Below are positions 20,032-29,145 of a stretch of 64,000 bases of DNA, one piece after another. The stretch spans positions 124,001 to 188,000 of the forward strand of contig NZ_VTTM01000007.1 in the NCBI RefSeq assembly GCF_008364795.1. The letters run 5' to 3'. A model generated the notes under the pieces. That model searched no databases, was not told the origin of the DNA, and saw only the letters and a list, made by a program, of their open reading frames with translations. This DNA is from Azospirillum oryzae. GTDB taxonomy: Bacteria; Pseudomonadota; Alphaproteobacteria; Azospirillales; Azospirillaceae. Each line of letters starts with the position of its first letter. The first letter of the stretch is position 1. Both the position numbers and the translations under genes were made by a program.

Positions 20032-20227
20032 GGGTGCGGTCTCCCGGACGATGCATCTTTGGATGCCGCAGCTTAAGCCCAACCTCCTTCCCCTGCCCAC
20101 CCTCCGAAATCCGGAAACTGTCTTCGGTCCCGCGCCCAATCCGCCGCCCAAACTGCCGATTGAACCCCCTGCCGCCAATGGCTTAGCGTAGTCCCCGCTT
20201 CGACCGCAGCGTAAGAGCGAGACGACG

Positions 20228-21145
20228 ATGACCGAGACCGCCTACCCCCGCGACATGATCGGCTATGGCGCCACCCCGCCGCAGGCCAATTGGCCGGGCG
20301 GCGCCCGGGTGGCGGTGCAGTTCGTCGTCAATTACGAGGAGGGCGGCGAGAATTGCGTCCTCCATGGCGACGCCGCGTCGGAGGCCTTCCTGTCGGAGAT
20401 CGTCGGCGCCCAGCCGATCCCCGGCGCCCGCCACATGAACATGGAGTCGATCTACGAATACGGTTCGCGCGCCGGTTTCTGGCGGCTGCATCGGATGTTC
20501 ACCGAGCGCAACCTGCCGGTCACCGTCTATGGCGTCGCCATGGCGCTGGAGCGCAATCCGGAGGTGGTCGCCGCGATGAAGGCCGCCGGCTGGGAGATCG
20601 CGACCCATGGCTGGCGCTGGATCGACTATCAGCATCTGCCGCCCGAGGTGGAGCGCGAGCATATGCTGCGCGCCATCGAGGTCCACACCCGCGTGACCGG
20701 CGAGCGGCCGCTCGGCTGGTATCTGGGTCGGTGCAGCCCGAACACCTGGCGGCTGGTCGCGGAGGAGGGCGGCTTTGTCTACAACGCCGATTCCTACGCC
20801 GACGACCTGCCCTATTGGGACGACAGCCATGGCCGGCCGCAGTTGATCGTGCCCTACACGCTCGACGCCAACGACATGCGTTTCGCGACCAACCAGGGCT
20901 TCAACAGCGGCGACCAGTTCTTCGCCTATCTGAAGGACAGCTTCGACACTCTCTATGCGGAGGGCGAGACGGCGCCGAAGATGATGTCCATCGGCCTGCA
21001 CTGCCGTCTGGTCGGGCGCCCCGGCCGCGCCGCCGCGCTGGCGCGCTTCCTCGACTATGTGCGCAGTCACGACAAGGCATGGGTGGCGACCCGGCTCGAC
21101 ATCGCCCGCCACTGGATCGCCGAACATCCCTACATCGCGAAGTGA
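20228..21145 (+). CDS. puuE: allantoinase PuuE (polysaccharide-deacetylase fold)
   Basis: A metal-independent allantoinase of the polysaccharide-deacetylase superfamily that opens allantoin to allantoate. It has 305 residues starting MTETAYPRDMIGYGATPPQ. The motifs VQFVVNYEEGGENCVLHGD, MNMESIYEYGSRAGFWRL, TVYGVAMALERNP and IATHGWRWIDYQ are those of the Pseudomonas-type enzyme, not of classical zinc allantoinase. uraD begins 8 bases after its stop, and the two act in neighbouring steps. Allantoate amidohydrolase is absent here, so the pathway must be finished elsewhere in the genome. Confidence 0.94.
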   Translation: MTETAYPRDMIGYGATPPQANWPGGARVAVQFVVNYEEGGENCVLHGDAASEAFLSEIVGAQPIPGARHMNMESIYEYGSRAGFWRLHRMFTERNLPVTVYGVAMALERNPEVVAAMKAAGWEIATHGWRWIDYQHLPPEVEREHMLRAIEVHTRVTGERPLGWYLGRCSPNTWRLVAEEGGFVYNADSYADDLPYWDDSHGRPQLIVPYTLDANDMRFATNQGFNSGDQFFAYLKDSFDTLYAEGETAPKMMSIGLHCRLVGRPGRAAALARFLDYVRSHDKAWVATRLDIARHWIAEHPYIAK

Positions 21146-21153
21146 GGCCCTCG

Positions 21154-21666
21154 ATGCCCTACAGCCTGGACGATCTGAACCGGATGGACCGCGCCGCCTT
21201 CGTCGCGGCGCTGGGCGCGGTGTTCGAGGACAGCCCCTGGGTGGCCGAAGCCGCCTGGGACAAACGCCCCTTCGCCGATGCGGACAGCTTGCGTGCGACG
21301 ATGACCGACATCGTCCGGAACGCCGGGACGGAGCGGCAGCGCGCGCTGATCCTCGCCCACCCCGACCTTGCCGACCGCGCGACCCGCGCCGCCAACCTGA
21401 CCGCCTTTTCGCAGACCGAACAGGCGAAGGCCGGCCTGAACGAGTTGACGGAAGCCGAAGCGCAGGAACAGCGCGAGTTGAACCGCGCCTATCGCGAGCG
21501 CTTCGGCTTCCCCTTCATCATGGCGGTGCGCTTCAGCAGCAAGCAGGAGATCCTGGCGGCGATGCGCGGGCGCGTGGCGAACGAGCCTGAGGTGGAGTTC
21601 GGCCGGGCGCTGGAGGAGATCTACAGGATCGCGGGGTTCCGGCTGGACGATCTGGTGGTGGGATAG
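21154..21666 (+). CDS. uraD: OHCU decarboxylase
   Basis: Decarboxylates 2-oxo-4-hydroxy-4-carboxy-5-ureidoimidazoline to S-allantoin. A 170-residue helical protein starting MPYSLDDLNRMDRAAFVAAL. Conserved elements: FEDSPWVAEAAW, LILAHPDLA (catalytic His), SQTEQAKAGL and YRERFGFPFIMAVRF. It lies 8 bases after puuE. Together with uraH on the other strand this gives 5-hydroxyisourate to allantoate, apart from urate oxidation itself. Confidence 0.95.
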   Translation: MPYSLDDLNRMDRAAFVAALGAVFEDSPWVAEAAWDKRPFADADSLRATMTDIVRNAGTERQRALILAHPDLADRATRAANLTAFSQTEQAKAGLNELTEAEAQEQRELNRAYRERFGFPFIMAVRFSSKQEILAAMRGRVANEPEVEFGRALEEIYRIAGFRLDDLVVG

Positions 21667-21680
21667 CGTCGGCTGACGAT

Positions 21681-21787
21681 TGCCCCCTCCCCAACCCTCC
21701 CCCGCGTTCCGCGGGAGAGGGTGCCTTACGCGAAGCGGCGGCAGTCCCCTCCACCGCCAATGGCGGGGGAGGGTTAGGGAGGGGGCA
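21681..21787. repeat. dispersed inverted repeat, CCCTCCC-rich
   Basis: Left end 21681-21705 and right end 21763-21787 are reverse complements with one mismatch (TGCCCCCTCCCTAACCCTCC type). Such elements are common between genes in Rhodospirillales genomes. It lies between convergent uraD and pntB, and shares wording with the hairpin at 9886-9908. Confidence 0.8.
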
Positions 21788-21810
21788 CTCGAAGCCGATA
21801 TTTCACCAAA

Positions 21811-21852
21811 AAAGAAAGCGCGCCGCCCCATCCGGAGCGGCGCGCTTTTTCC
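21811..21852. terminator. bidirectional terminator between uraD and pntB
   Basis: Perfect 12-base stem AAAGCGCGCCGC / GCGGCGCGCTTT with a ten-base loop; T-runs on both sides suit both converging genes. Confidence 0.88.
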
Positions 21853-21866
21853 GTAAGAACCCCCCG

Positions 21867-23261
21867 TTACGCTTCCATCGCCTTGACGACCTCTTCGGTG
21901 ACCTTCTTGGCGTCGCCGAACAGCATCATCGTATTCGGGCGGAAGAACAGTTCGTTCTCGACGCCGGCGTAACCGGCAGCCATGCCGCGCTTGATGAAGA
22001 ACACCGTCTTGGCCTTCTCCACGTCCAGGATCGGCATGCCGTAGATGGCGCTCGTCGGATCGGTCTTGGCGGCCGGGTTGGTCACGTCATTGGCGCCGAT
22101 GACGAAGGCCACATCCGCCGTGCCGAAGTCGCGGTTGATGTCCTCCAGCTCGAACACCTCGTCATACGGCACGTTGGCCTCAGCCAGCAGCACGTTCATG
22201 TGACCGGGCATGCGGCCCGCCACCGGGTGGATGGCGTACTTCACATCCACGCCCTCGTGCTTCAGGCTGTCGGCCATCTCGCGCAAGGCATGTTGGGCCT
22301 GGGCAACCGCCATGCCGTAGCCCGGCACCACGATCACCGACTGGGCGTTCTTCATGATGTAGGCGGCGTCCTCGGCCGAGCCGGCCTTGACCGAACCCTG
22401 CGGACCCTTGGCGGGACCGCCGGCAGCGGCGCTCTCGCCGCCGAAGCCGCCGAGGATGACGTTGAAGATCGAGCGGTTCATGCCCTTGCACATGATGTAG
22501 GACAGGATCGCACCCGAGGACCCCACCAGCGCACCGGTGATGATCAGCAGGTTGTTCTGCAGGGTGAAGCCGATGCCGCAGGCCGCCCAACCGGAGTAGC
22601 TGTTCAGCATCGAGATGACCACCGGCATGTCGGCGCCGCCGATCGGCAGGATCAGCAGGAAACCGAGAGCGAGCGATACCGCCACGATCAGCCAGAGCGC
22701 CGCATCGGCGTTCGACTGCACCAGCCAGCCGATCAGGATGACGGTCAGCACGCCCAGCGCCGCATTCAGCGGATGCTGCATCGGGAAGACCAGCGGCTTG
22801 CCGGTGACCAGACCCTGCAGCTTGGCGAAGGCGACCAGCGAGCCGGTGAAGGTGATCGCACCGATGGCGGTGCCGAGCGCCATCTCGATCAGCGAGCCCT
22901 TGGCGATGGCGCCACGAACGCCGATGCCATAGGCCTCCGGCGAGTAGAAGGCGGCCAGCGCCACGAAGACGGCGGCCAGACCGACCAGCGAGTGGAAGGC
23001 GGCGACCAGCTGCGGCAGCGCCGTCATCTCGATCTTCTTGGCGACGACGTAGCCGATGGCGCCGCCGATGGCGATGCCGAGCACGATCATCCAATAGGAC
23101 TGCACGATGGGCGAGGCCAGCGTGGTCAGGATGGCGATGGTCATGCCGACCATGCCGTAGATGTTGCCCTGGCGCGAGGTCTCCGGGCTGGACAGCCCGC
23201 GCAGCGCCATGATGAAGCAGATAGAGGCGACGAGATAGAGAAGGGCCGACAAGGTTTCCAT
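21867..23261 (-). CDS. pntB: proton-translocating transhydrogenase beta subunit
   Basis: The membrane and NADP-binding subunit of the transhydrogenase that uses the proton gradient to make NADPH from NADH. 464 residues: an N-terminal half of about nine membrane helices (starting METLSALLYLVASICFIMAL), and a C-terminal NADP domain with VIVVPGYGMAVAQAQHAL and the family signatures GRMPGHMNVLLAEA and VIGANDVTNPAAK. It is last in the pntAA-pntAB-pntB operon, 4 bases after pntAB. Confidence 0.97.
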   Translation of the reverse strand: METLSALLYLVASICFIMALRGLSSPETSRQGNIYGMVGMTIAILTTLASPIVQSYWMIVLGIAIGGAIGYVVAKKIEMTALPQLVAAFHSLVGLAAVFVALAAFYSPEAYGIGVRGAIAKGSLIEMALGTAIGAITFTGSLVAFAKLQGLVTGKPLVFPMQHPLNAALGVLTVILIGWLVQSNADAALWLIVAVSLALGFLLILPIGGADMPVVISMLNSYSGWAACGIGFTLQNNLLIITGALVGSSGAILSYIMCKGMNRSIFNVILGGFGGESAAAGGPAKGPQGSVKAGSAEDAAYIMKNAQSVIVVPGYGMAVAQAQHALREMADSLKHEGVDVKYAIHPVAGRMPGHMNVLLAEANVPYDEVFELEDINRDFGTADVAFVIGANDVTNPAAKTDPTSAIYGMPILDVEKAKTVFFIKRGMAAGYAGVENELFFRPNTMMLFGDAKKVTEEVVKAMEA

Positions 23262-23265
23262 GGTC

Positions 23266-23685
23266 TTACTTGCCCTTCTTCTTGAACATGGAGAGCATGC
23301 GCTGGGTCACGAGGAAGCCGCCGAAGATGTTGACGGACGCCAGGATGACGGCGAGGAAGCCCAGGACCTTCGAGAAGTCGAACCCCGCGGGTCCGGCGGC
23401 GATCAGGGCGCCGACGATGATGACCGACGACACGGCGTTGGTGACGGCCATCAGCGGCGAATGCAGGGCCGGGGTGACGCGCCAGACGACGTAATAGCCG
23501 ACGAAGCAGGCCAGAACGAGCACCGTCAGGCCGGTGACGAAGAAGCTGCCATGGCCGCCGGCGGCCTCGGTGACGGGCTGCGCACTGTGCGCGACCTGGG
23601 CGGCCAGCATATCGACCTGATTGCTCAGGTTCGCCAGCGTTTCACGGAAAGCGGCGATGTTGCTTGCGGGATCCGGGTGTTCCAT
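23266..23685 (-). CDS. pntAB: transhydrogenase alpha-2 (membrane) subunit
   Basis: The separate membrane part of the alpha subunit, 139 residues with three to four hydrophobic helices ([55 protein letters not shown]) and a basic tail. The split of alpha into two genes is the Rhodospirillum-type arrangement rather than the fused E. coli one. It has a 50-residue N-terminal extension before the first helix. 13 bases separate it from pntAA. Confidence 0.95.
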   Translation of the reverse strand: MEHPDPASNIAAFRETLANLSNQVDMLAAQVAHSAQPVTEAAGGHGSFFVTGLTVLVLACFVGYYVVWRVTPALHSPLMAVTNAVSSVIIVGALIAAGPAGFDFSKVLGFLAVILASVNIFGGFLVTQRMLSMFKKKGK

Positions 23686-23698
23686 GGGATCCGCCTCC

Positions 23699-24868
23699 TC
23701 ACGCGGGTTGCGCTTCGCGGGCGTCCGCGAAGGCAGGATGCACGATGGCGCCGTCGCGGGTCAGCGCGATGGCCTTGACGATCTCGTCGTCCCAGTTGAC
23801 GGCCACGCCGGTCTCTTTCCCGTGCAGCGACGTCAACAGCGCCAGCAGGTTCTTGGAGTACAGGAGCGAGGCGCTCTCGGCGATGCGGCTGGCGTAGTTG
23901 GCATGGCCGACGATCTTCACGCCGTTGGCCGTGGTCACCACCTCGCCCAGCTTGGCGCCCTCGACGTTGCCGCCCTGCTCCACCGCCAGATCGATGATGA
24001 CCGAGCCCGGCTTCATCGACGCCACATGCTCCGCCGTCACCAGGATCGGCGCCTTGCGGCCGGGGATCAGCGCCGTGGTGATGACGATGTCCTGCTTCTT
24101 GATGTGCTCGGCGACCAAGGCGGCCTGCTGGCGCTTGTAATCGTCCGACATCTCCTTGGCATAGCCGCCGGCGGTCTCCGCCTGTTTGAACTCGTCGTTC
24201 TCGACGGCGACGAAGCTGCCGCCCAGCGACTGCACCTGCTCCTTCACCGCCGGGCGCACGTCGGTGGCCGAGACGATGGCGCCGAGCCGCTTGGCGGTGG
24301 CGATGGCCTGCAGACCGGCGACGCCGACGCCCATGATGAAGGCGCGGGCCGGCGGCACGGTGCCGGCGGCGGTCATCATCATCGGGAAGGCGCGGCCATA
24401 CTCGCTGGCGGCATCCACCACGGCCTTGTAGCCGGCGAGGTTGGCCTGGGAGGACAGCACGTCCATGACCTGGGCGCGAGTGATGCGCGGCATGAATTCC
24501 ATGGCGAAGGCATTCACGCCGGCATCGGCATAGGCCTTCACATGGTCGCGGCTGTTGTGGGGGTTGAGGATGGCGAACAGCAGCGCGCCCTTGGCCATCA
24601 GCGCCAGCTCGTCCACATCGCCCTCACCGGCGATCAGCGGGCGCTGCACCTTCAGCACGATGTCGGCATCGGCCAGCGCCGACGCCTCGTCGGCGGCAAT
24701 CGCGGCACCGGCCGCCTCATAGGCCGCGTCGGTGATGCTGGAGCCGAGACCGGCCCCGCTCTCCACCACCACGTCCAGTCCAAGGGCTTTGAATTTCTTG
24801 ATGGTTTCGGGAGACGCGGCGACGCGGCGCTCGCCCGGGCGGCGCTCCCTGGGTATCGCGATCTTCAT
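23699..24868 (-). CDS. pntAA: transhydrogenase alpha-1 (NAD-binding) subunit
   Basis: The soluble NAD(H)-binding subunit, 389 residues from [21 protein letters not shown], which matches the alanine dehydrogenase/PntA N-terminus. The nucleotide fold is in [20 protein letters not shown]. The mobile loop region reads [17 protein letters not shown]. An upstream in-frame start exists but gives an atypical leader. A gap of 131 bases separates it from the CBS gene upstream on the same strand, so it may be read from the panE/CBS promoter as well as its own. Confidence 0.95.
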   Translation of the reverse strand: MKIAIPRERRPGERRVAASPETIKKFKALGLDVVVESGAGLGSSITDAAYEAAGAAIAADEASALADADIVLKVQRPLIAGEGDVDELALMAKGALLFAILNPHNSRDHVKAYADAGVNAFAMEFMPRITRAQVMDVLSSQANLAGYKAVVDAASEYGRAFPMMMTAAGTVPPARAFIMGVGVAGLQAIATAKRLGAIVSATDVRPAVKEQVQSLGGSFVAVENDEFKQAETAGGYAKEMSDDYKRQQAALVAEHIKKQDIVITTALIPGRKAPILVTAEHVASMKPGSVIIDLAVEQGGNVEGAKLGEVVTTANGVKIVGHANYASRIAESASLLYSKNLLALLTSLHGKETGVAVNWDDEIVKAIALTRDGAIVHPAFADAREAQPA

Positions 24869-24999
24869 GTCGTTTGCTTTCGAAGGCCGGCCATGGCGGC
24901 GGGCAAAATCCACCCGCTTCCGGATCAGGGCGGGCTAGCGCCGAAGCGGCAAAGGCAGGTGGGCCGGCAACCGATCTGCGCCGGCCCCACCGGTACCGG

Positions 25000-25485
25000 T
25001 CACTGGTTGGCGACGACCGGGAAGTCCCAGCTTTCGGCGGCCGAGGCCGCGATGGGCAGTTCGACAGCCGGCAGATTGTCCACCGGCAGCTCTTCCAACT
25101 GGCGGCGGATCAGGTCGCGGACGCTGACGACGCCGACCAGGGTCGTGCCCTCCAGCACCGGGACATGGCGGATGCCGTGCTCGTCCATCAGGCTCAGCAC
25201 GTGACGCACCGTGTCCGACGGGCTGCAGCAATAGGGATCGCGCGTCATCAGCGCCGATACCGCCTGATCCAGGATGCCCGGCCCGCGGTCGACCAGCGCG
25301 CGGACCACGTCGCGTTCGGAAATGACGCCGACCACCGTATTGCCTTCGGTGCGGCAGACGTCCTTGACCACCAGCGCGCCGGTGTTCTCCGCCTTCATCA
25401 GGCGCAGCGCGGTGGCGACCGTTTCATTGATGCGCACCATGCCGATGCGCGTGCCCTTCTTGCGGAGAATGTCCTCGACCTTCAT
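25000..25485 (-). CDS. CBS-pair protein (first copy)
   Basis: A 161-residue stand-alone CBS pair, starting MKVEDILRKKGTRIGMVRIN with GGGGGAGGAGC upstream. CBS1 covers about residues 5-65 (GVISERDVVRALVDRG), CBS2 about 75-135 (GIRHVPVLEGTTLVGVVSVRDL). Such pairs bind adenosine nucleotides and act as energy sensors or redox regulators. Residues 38-50 (LVVKDVCRTEGNT) are nearly the same in the paralogue at 30809-31267. It lies 77 bases after the PanE-like gene on the same strand and is probably co-transcribed with it. Partner protein unknown. Confidence 0.9.
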   Translation of the reverse strand: MKVEDILRKKGTRIGMVRINETVATALRLMKAENTGALVVKDVCRTEGNTVVGVISERDVVRALVDRGPGILDQAVSALMTRDPYCCSPSDTVRHVLSLMDEHGIRHVPVLEGTTLVGVVSVRDLIRRQLEELPVDNLPAVELPIAASAAESWDFPVVANQ

Positions 25486-25562
25486 GACGCTCCTCCCCCT
25501 GTTCGATGCGGCCGGCCCCATGGTCCCTTCGGGCTGGGCGCCGGCCGCGCCACCTGCTTTGC

Positions 25563-26591
25563 TTACTGGGCCGCGACCGCTTCCGGTGCGGCAGCGGGAG
25601 CCGCGGGCTGCGGCCGGCTGTAGCAGCCGGCGTTCTCGCCCCGCTGCTTCACCAGCGCCAGCACCACGTCGATGGTCGGTGTCGGCACGCCCACCATGCG
25701 GCCCATCTCCTGCACCACCGACAGCAGCGGATCGATCTCCATCGGCCGGCCGCGCTCCAGATCCTGCAGCATCGAGGTCTTGTGCGCGCCCACCGCGGCG
25801 GCGCCGTTGATGCGGCGCTCCACATCGACGCGGAAATGGACGCCCAGCTTGTCGCCGATGTCCTTGGCCTCCAGCATCATCGCCTTGGCGACGGCGCGGG
25901 TGTCCGGATCGCCGCAGATGCCTTCCAGCGTGCCGTGGGTCAGCGCGCTGATCGGGTTGAAGCACAGGTTGCCCCACAGCTTCAGCCAGATCTCGTCGCG
26001 GATGCGGTCGAGCACGGGGGCGCGCAGGCCGCCGGCCTCCATCGCCTTGGACAGGGCGACGATGCGCTCCGACTTCGACCCGTCGGGTTCGCCGAGCGAG
26101 AACTTGTCGCCGTAGACATGCTGGATGACGCCGGGCTCCACCACCTCGGTCGCCGGATAGACGACGCAGCCGATGGCGCGCTGCGGCCCCAGGCCGTTCC
26201 ACTGGACCCCACCCGGATCCACCGTCTCCAGGGTGCGGCCGTCGAACTCGCCGCCGGTGCCGTGGAAATACCAATAGGGAATGCCGTTGACCGCGGTGAC
26301 GACGGCGGTGTCGTCACCGAGCAGCGGTTGCATCGCGGGCACGACACCGGGGACGGAGTGGGCCTTCAGCGCGATGATCACATAGTCTTGCGGGCCGAGT
26401 TCGGCCGGGTTGTCGGTGCAACGGGGGTGGACGACGGTCTTCTCCTCCCCCATCAGCAAGGTGACGCCGTTCTCGCGCATCGCCGCCAGATGCGCACCGC
26501 GCGCCACCAGACTGACTTCGGCACCCGCCTGGTGCAGGCGCACGCCGAGATAGCCGCCGATGGCCCCGGATCCGTAGATGCAGATCTTCAT
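25563..26591 (-). CDS. ketopantoate reductase-like (PanE/ApbA) dehydrogenase
   Basis: A 342-residue NADP-dependent oxidoreductase with the PanE fold: Rossmann motif YGSGAIGGYLGVRLHQAG at the N-terminus, AVNGIPYWYF in the active-site region, and the conserved Lys-Asn region IWLKLWGNLCFNPISALTHG (catalytic Lys). It is longer than biosynthetic PanE (about 300) with a low-complexity Pro/Ala tail (APAAAPEAVAAQ). Its promoter carries the TGGTATACCA site shared with the oxalate genes, and panC lies elsewhere in the window in a different context. I therefore infer a 2-oxo-acid reductase of oxalate/glyoxylate metabolism rather than pantothenate synthesis; the substrate is not shown. Confidence 0.85.
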   Translation of the reverse strand: MKICIYGSGAIGGYLGVRLHQAGAEVSLVARGAHLAAMRENGVTLLMGEEKTVVHPRCTDNPAELGPQDYVIIALKAHSVPGVVPAMQPLLGDDTAVVTAVNGIPYWYFHGTGGEFDGRTLETVDPGGVQWNGLGPQRAIGCVVYPATEVVEPGVIQHVYGDKFSLGEPDGSKSERIVALSKAMEAGGLRAPVLDRIRDEIWLKLWGNLCFNPISALTHGTLEGICGDPDTRAVAKAMMLEAKDIGDKLGVHFRVDVERRINGAAAVGAHKTSMLQDLERGRPMEIDPLLSVVQEMGRMVGVPTPTIDVVLALVKQRGENAGCYSRPQPAAPAAAPEAVAAQ

Positions 26592-26737
26592 GCCGGATTC
26601 CCCTCTCCCCCGATTTCACTTTTTGAATGCTGTGGGGCTGGACGACGCCAGCCTGCCCACACCGGCCGCATCCATCGGCGGACCGGTTGCTTTGCAGCGG
26701 CATCCAACAGTCTGTCGCGCAAACTGTGTTTGGAGTT

Positions 26738-26760
26738 TGGTATACCACATACCGTATGTC
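26738..26760 (-). promoter_or_regulatory. GntR-type operator in the panE-like promoter
   Basis: Perfect palindrome TGGTATACCA (26738-26747) abutting a second imperfect one, ACATACCGTATGTC (26747-26760). On the minus strand a TTGACA hexamer starts just upstream of the pair. About 147 bases from the start codon of the PanE-like gene. Confidence 0.65.
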
Positions 26761-26818
26761 AATGCGGAATGTGGGGGCACGGTCGAAGATTGCGGAATCG
26801 GATGCCTACCCGACCGAA

Positions 26819-27562
26819 TCAGGCTCCCTTCGCAAAGAAGTAGAGGGTCAACGCTGTTCCGATGATGACCACCAGCGTTTTCAGCAGCTTCGGATCGACC
26901 CGCTTGGCTCCCATCGCGCCTGCATAGCCGCCAGCCATTGCCGCGACCGCCATCGCCAGCGTTTCCGGCCAGGACACCGCTCCGGCGACGATGAAGGTCC
27001 CGACGGCTGCGGCGTTCATCAGCATCGCCAGCAACAGCCGCAGCCCGTTCATGGCGTGGATGTCGCGCAGCCCGAACAAGGTCAGCGCAGCCAGCATCAG
27101 GAAGCCGATGCCGCCGCCGAAATAGCCGCCATAGATGGAGATCAGGAACTGCACCACCAGCACGCTGCGCCCGCCAAGCCGCAGCCTGGACACGATGCCC
27201 GGCGCATAGGCGCCGATGGCGAAGACGGCTGTCGCGAACAGCAGCAGCCACGGCACGAAGCGCGCGAACACCGCATTCGGCGTCAGCAGCAGAAGCAGCG
27301 CGCCGATCAGTCCGCCGACGAGGCTGAGCGCGGCGAAGACCGGAACATTCACCTGCCCGCCCGCCGCGATCTCCCGCCGGTAGGCCCAGCTGCTGGCAGC
27401 CTGTCCGGGAAACAGCGCCACCGTGCTGGAGGCGTTGGCGGCGACCGGCGCCACCCCGGCGAACAGCAAAGCCGGAAAAGTGATGAAGGCGCCGCCGCCG
27501 GCAACGGCATTCAGCGCGCCCGAGGAAAAGGCCGCCAGCATCAGGACGACGATACCCAGCAT
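26819..27562 (-). CDS. TauE/SafE-family permease
   Basis: A 247-residue membrane protein of the TauE/SafE (DUF81) family, which exports or imports sulfonates, sulfite and small organic acids. Eight hydrophobic helices can be traced, starting LGIVVLMLAAFSSGALNAVAG (shortened). The family repeats are GALNAVAGGGAFITFPALLF and YGGYFGGGIGFLML (the two halves are related). The operator-like palindrome at 27606-27623 sits 44 bases upstream. Located between the PanE-like gene and the oxalate antiporter, so a carboxylate or formate substrate is worth considering; the family alone does not tell. Confidence 0.88.
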   Translation of the reverse strand: MLGIVVLMLAAFSSGALNAVAGGGAFITFPALLFAGVAPVAANASSTVALFPGQAASSWAYRREIAAGGQVNVPVFAALSLVGGLIGALLLLLTPNAVFARFVPWLLLFATAVFAIGAYAPGIVSRLRLGGRSVLVVQFLISIYGGYFGGGIGFLMLAALTLFGLRDIHAMNGLRLLLAMLMNAAAVGTFIVAGAVSWPETLAMAVAAMAGGYAGAMGAKRVDPKLLKTLVVIIGTALTLYFFAKGA

Positions 27563-27605
27563 GATCGATCCACCCCTTTCGATCGGTGTTGACGATGCGA
27601 ATCGT

Positions 27606-27623
27606 ATTCTGTATACAGAATAT
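27606..27623 (-). promoter_or_regulatory. perfect 18-bp palindrome TATTCTGTATACAGAATA
   Basis: Fully self-complementary with the GTATAC core seen in the other GntR-type sites, but with different flanks (TTCT...AGAA). 44 bases upstream of the TauE-like permease, overlapping where its promoter should be. Could be read by another GntR/FCD protein or with different affinity by the two in the window. Confidence 0.65.
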
Positions 27624-27712
27624 CAGCCTTTGAAGCGGGCTTTGCCGGGATGCGTGATTTGTGACGCTCACCCTCCGATGCGGTTCATGAAGCGGCCTCC
27701 CAAAACGCGACA

Positions 27713-27752
27713 AACCGACACCGGGACCAATGCGGTGGTCCCGGTGCCGGCT
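27713..27752 (-). terminator. long hairpin downstream of oxlT (first copy)
   Basis: Stem CACCGGGACCA / TGGTCCCGGTG, perfect over 11 pairs and extendable outward with two mismatches, six-base loop. It lies 86 bases past the antiporter stop with a modest T-run (GTTTTGG) on the minus strand. Confidence 0.55.
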
Positions 27753-27837
27753 TGTCTTGTCGTTCGGCGGTGATATGCACCGCCCTTTATCCGGAGTCCC
27801 GGCCGGCCCCCCGGTCGGCGGGAACTCCCTTTCCCTT

Positions 27838-29145
27838 TCAGTCGGCGCCTTCGGTCACCAGCTTGCCGCTGACCGGCTGGACGGTGTCCTCGGCGATCTG
27901 ACGGGCACGCATCGGCTTCAGGACGAACAGGGCCATGAAGGCGGCGATGGCGTTGACCGCGGCGGCGAAGAAGAACACCGTCTGCCACGACCCGCTAGAG
28001 GCCACTATGACGTTGGCGAAGGGAACGACCAGAGAGGCAGTGCCCTTGGCGGTGTAGAGCAGCCCGGCGTTGGTGGTGGCGAACTTCGACCCGAAGCTGT
28101 CAGCGCAGCAGGACGGGAACAGGCTGTAGATTTCGCCCCAGGCGAAGAACACCAGACCGGTCAGGACGACGAAGGCGACCGGGTTGTGGCCCCACTGGTT
28201 CAGCGCCAGGATGCCGACCGCTTCGATGGCGAAGGCGACGAACATCGTGTTCTCACGGCCGATATGGTCGGACACCCAGCCGAAGAAGGGACGGGTCACG
28301 CCGTTCAGCACGCGGTCGATGGTGAGAGCGAAGGTCAGCGCCGGCAGGGTCAGGCCCATGATGCTGACGGGGGCGCCGTCGAGGTGGAAGTCCTTGGCGA
28401 TCGGGCCGAGCTGGGCGGTGGCCATCAGACCGCCGGCGGCGACCATGACGAACATCAGGTACATCACCCAGAAGACCGGCGACTTCAGCGTCTCCTGCGG
28501 GGTGTAGTTGCGACGGCTCTGCGAGACGTTGCTCTTGCCCTTCGGCAGCAGGGCCGGGTCGGCTTCCTTCAGGAACCAGGCCAGCGCGAAGACGATCAGG
28601 CCCTGGCCGAGACCGAACACCAGGAAGGTCTGCTGGAAGCCGGACGTCTGGATCATGTTGGCGATCGGCACGACCGTCACGGCGGAACCGGCGCCGAAAC
28701 CGGCAGCCGTCAAGCCGGCGGCCAGACCGCGGCGATCCGGGAACCACTTCAGCGCGTTGCCGACGCAGGTGCCGTACACGGCGCCGGCACCGACGCCGCC
28801 CACCGCCGCGCCGATATAGAGCAGCGCCAGCGAGTCGGCGAACGAGTTGATGACCCAGGCCAGCGCGCAAAGAATGCCGCCGACCACGACGACGATGCGG
28901 GGACCGAACTTGTCGACGAACCAGCCTTCGACCGGCACCAGCCAGGTTTCGGTCACGACGAAAATGGTGAAGGCGACCTGAATGGCGGCACGGCCCCAAT
29001 GGTACTTTTCATCGATGGGGTTGACGAACAGCGTCCAGCCATATTGCAGGTTCGCGATCATCGACATGCAGATCACGCCGATAACCAACTGCATCCAGCG
29101 GCCGCCGAGCGGTGCTCCCTGCGCCTCCGAATTCGTATGCTGCAT
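27838..29145 (-). CDS. oxlT: oxalate:formate antiporter (first copy)
   Basis: A 435-residue major-facilitator transporter with 12 membrane helices that exchanges external oxalate for internal formate. The start MQHTNSEAQGAPLGG is followed by helix 1 (MQLVIGVICMSMIANLQYGW). MFS loop motifs are VDKFGPRIV and RPFFGWVSDHIGREN. In Oxalobacter OxlT one Arg in helix 8 and one Lys in helix 11 bind the substrate; here R278 or R285 and K367 (LLYTAKGTASL) lie at the corresponding places by eye. CCTAGGAGGAG precedes the ATG. A very similar copy is at 39073-40380. The promoter carries the same 35-base operator segment as gntR-oxc-frc. Confidence 0.94.
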   Translation of the reverse strand: MQHTNSEAQGAPLGGRWMQLVIGVICMSMIANLQYGWTLFVNPIDEKYHWGRAAIQVAFTIFVVTETWLVPVEGWFVDKFGPRIVVVVGGILCALAWVINSFADSLALLYIGAAVGGVGAGAVYGTCVGNALKWFPDRRGLAAGLTAAGFGAGSAVTVVPIANMIQTSGFQQTFLVFGLGQGLIVFALAWFLKEADPALLPKGKSNVSQSRRNYTPQETLKSPVFWVMYLMFVMVAAGGLMATAQLGPIAKDFHLDGAPVSIMGLTLPALTFALTIDRVLNGVTRPFFGWVSDHIGRENTMFVAFAIEAVGILALNQWGHNPVAFVVLTGLVFFAWGEIYSLFPSCCADSFGSKFATTNAGLLYTAKGTASLVVPFANVIVASSGSWQTVFFFAAAVNAIAAFMALFVLKPMRARQIAEDTVQPVSGKLVTEGAD

